This document shows, one piece after another, positions 6,144 to 9,155 of a stretch of DNA of 9,155 bases. Under the pieces are notes generated by a model. That model did no database searches. It saw only the letters and a list, made by a program, of their open reading frames with translations, and was not told the origin of the DNA. Made by a program: the position numbers and the translations under genes. Source of the DNA: Bacteroidota bacterium (lineage in GTDB: Bacteria; Bacteroidota; Bacteroidia; Bacteroidales; UBA4417). Numbering within the stretch: position 1 is the first letter of the stretch; each line of letters starts with the position of its first letter. The stretch is from the NCBI GenBank assembly GCA_020048595.1, contig JAIFMH010000333.1:1-9155 (forward strand). The letters run 5' to 3'.

Positions 6144-6908
6144 ATGAAGAAAATGAATTTTTTGTTTAAGCTACTTGGCTGTACGGTAATACTTTCAACT
6201 GCGGGTTGTTCAAGCATGAAAACCATGCAGCTGGATTCCATACAACTGACAAATCAGTTACAGCCCGGAATGACTTACACCGAGGTTGAATCGTTGATGG
6301 GAAAGCCAAAATCAACACAAATCGTTGGCGAACAATGGATTGCCCGGTGGAACCTTCAGGAAAAATGGAAAGGTTATGTGCCTTATGACTTGGTTTTCAA
6401 TGCTTCCGACAAAACGTTGATTTCGTGGTCTGAAAACCAACAGGCTTACGCACAAAAACAGGAACAATTGAAATTTATTGCTGATGAACTGGAAAAATCA
6501 AACCTTACCAGTTCTTCTCCATCGGGTGACGGGCCTTCCGCTTCGTTTGAGAATGACCCCGACCTGATGAAATATTTCGAAGGTTCATACTATAGTTTCA
6601 GCGCTGTTGGAGGAGGGCAAACCGGAGGGACAGAACGGAAACTTTCCCTCTGTCCGGGAGGCAGATACAGTTCTTCGTCCGAATCGGGTTACAGCGGCGA
6701 TGCCGGTAATGCAGGAGCCTGGGGTAACACCTCTCAGGGCGGCGGTGGCGGAACATGGAAAATTACAGGTTCAAAAACTGCCGGAACCATTGCATTTACA
6801 AATGCATCCGGAAAAGTAACAACTTACAAATACGAATCGTGCGGAAATGGATGCTATTATTTCGGGAGCATTAAATATGCTTATGCAGGAAAACCTGAAT
6901 GCAGGTAA
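6144..6908 (+). CDS. Lipoprotein with SmpA/OmlA-like domain and Gly-rich C-terminal domain
   Basis: The 254-residue product has a lipoprotein signal (ILSTAGC, Cys22). The next residues are SSMK, with no acidic surface-export signal. Residues about 37-95 look like the SmpA/OmlA (BamE) fold: a helix motif QPGMTYTEVESLMGKP, then beta strands QWIARWNLQ and PYDLVFNASDK. This fold usually binds or scaffolds envelope proteins, but similar modules occur in many unrelated lipoproteins. A helical, low-complexity linker (about 98-135) leads to a C-terminal domain with FEGSYYSF, TERKLSLCPGGRYSSSSESGYSG, GGGGGTWKITG and NGCYYFGSIKYAYAGKPEC, which has the look of a small beta-barrel with several Cys. The ATG at 6144 starts the only good signal peptide. 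It lies 72 bases after the fossil fibre gene and 42 before the next gene. A role in the fibre locus is unproven. Confidence 0.8.
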   Translation: MKKMNFLFKLLGCTVILSTAGCSSMKTMQLDSIQLTNQLQPGMTYTEVESLMGKPKSTQIVGEQWIARWNLQEKWKGYVPYDLVFNASDKTLISWSENQQAYAQKQEQLKFIADELEKSNLTSSSPSGDGPSASFENDPDLMKYFEGSYYSFSAVGGGQTGGTERKLSLCPGGRYSSSSESGYSGDAGNAGAWGNTSQGGGGGTWKITGSKTAGTIAFTNASGKVTTYKYESCGNGCYYFGSIKYAYAGKPECR

Positions 6909-6950
6909 AATTTTAATCTGAAAGAATTTCATTAAAAAAAAATATTTATC

Positions 6951-7433
6951 ATGAAAAGGTTAAGCTACATATTAAATTTAATGCCCGTAATTTTGATTGC
7001 AGGTAACAGTTTTTCGCAGCAGGTGATAGCTACAGCCGGAAGCAGCGGTATTGGAACCGGAATTCAACTTTCGTGGACTATTGGCGAACCTGTTACTTCA
7101 ACAGCGCATAGTTCTGATTTTTACCTTACGCAGGGATTCCACCAAAGCAAATTAGTAATAACAGCTATTGATCCAATTCCCCCGGCTGGATTTGAATTAG
7201 AGGTATACCCTAATCCAACTTCAGGGGAGGTAAATGTTAAATTAATTAAAGGCAACATTTCCAAACTCAGGTTTTTTCTTTATACTTCACAAGGAGAACA
7301 AATCCTCCAGCAGAAATTCTCAAGTCAGGTTGAACAAATAAACATGCAACGGTTAGCTCCGGGTTATTATATGCTGAAAATTGCAAGTAGCACGGATGTC
7401 CCCATGCAGACTTTTAAAATCGTTAAGTACTGA
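6951..7433 (+). CDS. Small secreted protein with T9SS sorting domain
   Basis: The 160-residue product has a signal peptide (about residues 1-23, ending NSFSQ). A mature part of about 60 residues (QQVIATAGSSG, QLSWTIGEPVTS, FYLTQGFHQSK) is followed from about residue 80 by a full type A T9SS domain: EVYPNPTSGEVNVKL, FFLYTSQGEQILQQK, LAPGYYMLKI and the ending PMQTFKIVKY. The mature part shares a layout with the 2944 protein (QQ start, G-rich loop, SxxxG...E/Q, then QG[FV][HQ]Q just before the linker), so they are paralogues. Such proteins are mainly export tail plus a short passenger. Its start context (tttatcATGAAAAG) is like those of the other cluster genes. It precedes an empty stretch of 430 bases and the fibre gene at 7865; co-transcription is possible but not shown. 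Confidence 0.85.
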   Translation: MKRLSYILNLMPVILIAGNSFSQQVIATAGSSGIGTGIQLSWTIGEPVTSTAHSSDFYLTQGFHQSKLVITAIDPIPPAGFELEVYPNPTSGEVNVKLIKGNISKLRFFLYTSQGEQILQQKFSSQVEQINMQRLAPGYYMLKIASSTDVPMQTFKIVKY

Positions 7434-7864
7434 CTCGTACCTGCTATATTTCTATTTTGACTAATTACTGAACCTGTCTCCATTACTTGTTCCGGACTGA
7501 TGAGTTGCATAAATAAGGAACTCTGTGCGCTCTTCACTCATCAGGATTAAATCCCCCGACTACCAGGTAAGAACTTATCTTTCGTTTGCTCAATCGATAT
7601 ACATACTGCTGCCTGATGAATTCAGATATTTTGAAATCAAACGTAATCCTGTTATGGCTGAAGCTATCTGCCTGGATGTCCCAGTGCAAAATTCCAAGGA
7701 AATTATTTCCCACAAGGCTGCCGGTAGTGGTATCAGTACCTTGTATTGTAGTTGCATAAGTGGGACTAAAACTTAGTACCACTATTTTCTGAAGTATGGA
7801 AAGCACATCAGAATATCAGACTAAAAAATAAATAATTCTAACCAATTCTTAAATCTTTAGAGGC
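7434..7864. other. Stretch of about 430 bases with no supported gene
   Basis: Both strands contain open frames of roughly 83-90 codons that overlap one another here. Neither has a signal peptide, a recognisable motif, or a start context like the neighbouring genes. The region may be leader and promoter DNA for the 7865 gene, or remnants of a lost gene. It contains one 9-base inverted repeat (7497-7544). No clear -33/-7 promoter of the Bacteroidota type could be placed; the nearest candidate, TATCTTTC at about 7578, is far from the start and lacks a partner. Confidence 0.5.
7497..7544. repeat. Inverted repeat with 9-base arms
   Basis: The sequence ctgatgagt at 7497-7505 is the exact reverse complement of actcatcag at 7536-7544, with a 30-base loop. 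No U-run follows on either strand, so it is not a standard intrinsic terminator. It could be a weak RNA hairpin 3' of the 6951 gene, or chance. Confidence 0.4.
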
Positions 7865-9155
7865 ATGAAACACATTTTTACAATCATTATTGTGCTCCTG
7901 GGACTGAATCTGTATGCCCAAACTCCCCAAGCCATTAAATATCAGGCTGTGGCCCGCGATAATTCAGGCAATGTGCTGGCCAACAAAGCTGTTTCCTTCC
8001 GGATCAGCATACTTCAGACCAGTGTAAGCGGTTCGGTTAAATACAGCGAAACCCATTCAAAAACGACTAACACATTTGGTTTGGTTGATTTGGAAATCGG
8101 GCATGGTGCAGTCGTTACAGGTAGCTTCGCAGGGATAAATTGGGGATCGGACACTTACTTTGTGAAAGTGGAAATGGACCCGAACGGAGGCAGCGCTTAC
8201 CAGGTAATGGGTACCAGCCAGTTAATGAGTGTTCCTTACGCGCTTTATGCCAAGGATGTTCAGAATAACAACGACGCTGATGCCGATCCGGCCAATGAGC
8301 TTCAGAAGATTTTAATCAGCGGGACAGTGCTTACCCTCGACAAAAGCGGTGGATCAGTAACACTGCCTTCCTCAGGCGGCGGAGACAACTGGGGCACACA
8401 AACCGCTGTGACCGATGCCACCCTTTCGGGAAACGGAACCACTTCAACTCCACTGAAAATTTCTGATAACAGCGTGAACTCATCAAAAATTGCAGATGGT
8501 TCAATCGTTGCTGCCGATATGGCAAATTCTGCTGTTAACAGCGATAAGATTGCGAATGGTGCAGTTAACGGTGCAAAGATCGCCCAGGCCGGCGCAACCA
8601 GCGGACAAGCGCTAAAATGGAACGGTACAACATGGGCACCAGCTGTTGACGAAACCGGTTCAGGCAACCCGACAGGTCCGGCAGGTGGCGACCTTTCCGG
8701 TACGTACCCTAACCCTGTAATCGGAGATGCAAAAGTTACTTCGGCAAAGATCGTGGATGGAGCCATTGCCACAGCCGACCTTGCTACTAATGCAGTTACT
8801 ACCGATAAAATAAATACAGGAGCAGTAACCGGAGCTAAGATTGCCCAGGCCAGCGCGACCAGCGGGCAGGCATTGAAATGGAACGGTACCACATGGGCAC
8901 CGGCTGCGGATGAAACCGGCACAGGCATTCCGACAGGTCCTGCAGGAGGCGACCTCACAGGAACATATCCCAATCCAATCCTTGGAGAAGGAAAAGTTAC
9001 TTCCGCAAAAATACTTGATGGAACTATTCCCTCTCCTGATCTGGCAAACAATGCCGTAACCACCGATAAGATAAGTTCAGGAGCAGTAACCGGAGCTAAG
9101 ATTGCCCAGGCCAGCGCGACCAGCGGGCAGGCATTGAAATGGAACGGTACCACAT
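7865..9155 (+). CDS. Secreted fibre-like protein, N-terminal part (3' end outside window)
   Basis: The frame opens at ATG 7865 and stays open to the window end (430 codons seen). It has a signal peptide (about residues 1-19, ending LYAQ) and an N-terminal domain of about 115 residues typical of Bacteroidota fibre proteins (IKYQAVARDNSGNVL, FRISILQ, NTFGLVDLEIG, INWGSDTYFVKVEMDPNGG, QLMSVPYALYAKDVQNNN). A link (ELQKILISGTVLTLDKSGGSVTLP, NWGTQTAV) follows. Then come a partial stalk unit and 87-residue units from residue 283 (NPVIGDAKVTSAK), each with four decapeptides and a WNGTTWAPA linker. By analogy with the gene ending at 2689 it should end in an S74 chaperone, but that is not visible. An AGAGG sits one base before the ATG, too close for ribosome pairing. 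The intact N-terminus makes it the reference for the two fossils. The function is probably surface attachment (inference). Confidence 0.9.
   Translation, partial: MKHIFTIIIVLLGLNLYAQTPQAIKYQAVARDNSGNVLANKAVSFRISILQTSVSGSVKYSETHSKTTNTFGLVDLEIGHGAVVTGSFAGINWGSDTYFVKVEMDPNGGSAYQVMGTSQLMSVPYALYAKDVQNNNDADADPANELQKILISGTVLTLDKSGGSVTLPSSGGGDNWGTQTAVTDATLSGNGTTSTPLKISDNSVNSSKIADGSIVAADMANSAVNSDKIANGAVNGAKIAQAGATSGQALKWNGTTWAPAVDETGSGNPTGPAGGDLSGTYPNPVIGDAKVTSAKIVDGAIATADLATNAVTTDKINTGAVTGAKIAQASATSGQALKWNGTTWAPAADETGTGIPTGPAGGDLTGTYPNPILGEGKVTSAKILDGTIPSPDLANNAVTTDKISSGAVTGAKIAQASATSGQALKWNGTT
8711..9155 (+). repeat. 87-codon stalk repeats, second unit cut by window end
   Basis: Unit one runs 8711-8971 (starts NPVIGDAK). 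Unit two starts at 8972 (NPILGEGK) and is cut at 9155 after 184 bases. Bases 8817-8894 equal 9078-9155 exactly (78 bases), so the window stops inside an exact repeat. A partial, more diverged unit precedes at about 8465-8710 (VNSSKIADGS, IVAADMANSA, VNSDKIANGA, VNGAKIAQAG). Confidence 0.9.

Noticed and set aside
7497..7530. CTGATGAG followed by GAAC as a hammerhead ribozyme core
   Set aside because: No stem II can be formed between the two motifs, GAAC replaces GAAA, and no cleavage triplet with matching stems is visible.
7545..7570. tRNA-like T-arm on the minus strand (ggatttaatcc)
   Set aside because: The stem is only three pairs, and no acceptor, D or anticodon arm could be found nearby.
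7534..7806. 90-codon frame on the minus strand (and an 83-codon frame on the plus strand)
   Set aside because: No signal peptide, family motif or typical start context; overlapping open frames of this size can occur by chance. Kept only as part of the unexplained stretch.
8701..8725. YPNP motif in the stalk linker taken as a T9SS sorting domain
   Set aside because: The motif sits in GGDLTGTYPNPxxG of each stalk unit and is not followed by the strand pattern and basic end of a sorting domain; it recurs every 87 residues.
8302..9153. Long antisense open frame of 283 codons opposite the fibre gene
   Set aside because: It is a shadow of stalk repeats whose period is a multiple of three, so one stop-free antisense unit stays open through all copies. 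There is no start context or motif of its own.
1..9155. CRISPR array, insertion sequence or phage genes
   Set aside because: The repeats are coding and in frame without spacers. No transposase, integrase, capsid or terminase motif was seen, and S74 domains also occur in bacterial fibres, so a prophage is not supported.

Overview
This window looks like chromosomal sequence from a member of the Bacteroidota. The support is several type IX secretion (T9SS) C-terminal sorting domains (YPNP motif, endings of the KTFKIIKN type), Sec signal peptides ending in AQ, no Shine-Dalgarno sites, and A-rich start contexts of the form atcATGAAAAA. The genus cannot be fixed; Bacteroidales or Marinilabiliales is a guess. 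All real genes are on the + strand. The theme is surface or secreted fibre-like proteins ending in an intramolecular chaperone (peptidase S74) domain, mixed with small T9SS-exported companions.

Layout. (1) 1-2689: the 3' part of a large fibre gene. It has stalk repeats, 24 tandem 17-residue head-type repeats, an S74 chaperone with SDKRLK, and a terminal coiled coil. A 98-base deletion between repeat copies near 355 puts its two parts out of frame. (2) 2767-2868: a 33-codon fossil of the N-terminus of another fibre gene. (3) 2944-6071: a tight cluster of a small T9SS protein with a clipped sorting domain, a parallel beta-helix protein, a two-repeat YWF-type T9SS protein, and a fourth gene that is a decayed fibre gene with frameshifts, nonsense codons and no S74 core. 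The intended junctions between these genes are all 5 bases. (4) 6144-6908: a lipoprotein with an SmpA/OmlA-like domain. (5) 6951-7433: another small T9SS protein related to the one at 2944. (6) 7434-7864: no convincing gene; one imperfect hairpin. (7) 7865-9155: the intact 5' part of another fibre gene, running off the end.

Four fibre loci (one 3' part, two fossils, one 5' part) lie within 9 kb. The two large ones share the same 87-residue stalk unit, with DNA identity over tens of bases. Both window ends lie inside exact repeats, which suggests an assembly limit. It also leaves open that the first and last genes are paralogues in a longer array, or parts of one gene mis-joined. The fibre genes sampled are GC-richer (34/60 at 1021-1080, 38/60 at 8581-8640) than the companion genes (15/60 at 4021-4080, 19/60 at 4981-5040).

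Working model (inference): this is a surface-fibre locus that expands, recombines and decays. Fibres fold with the help of the S74 domain, and the companions are exported through T9SS. No direct evidence of the target or function is visible.
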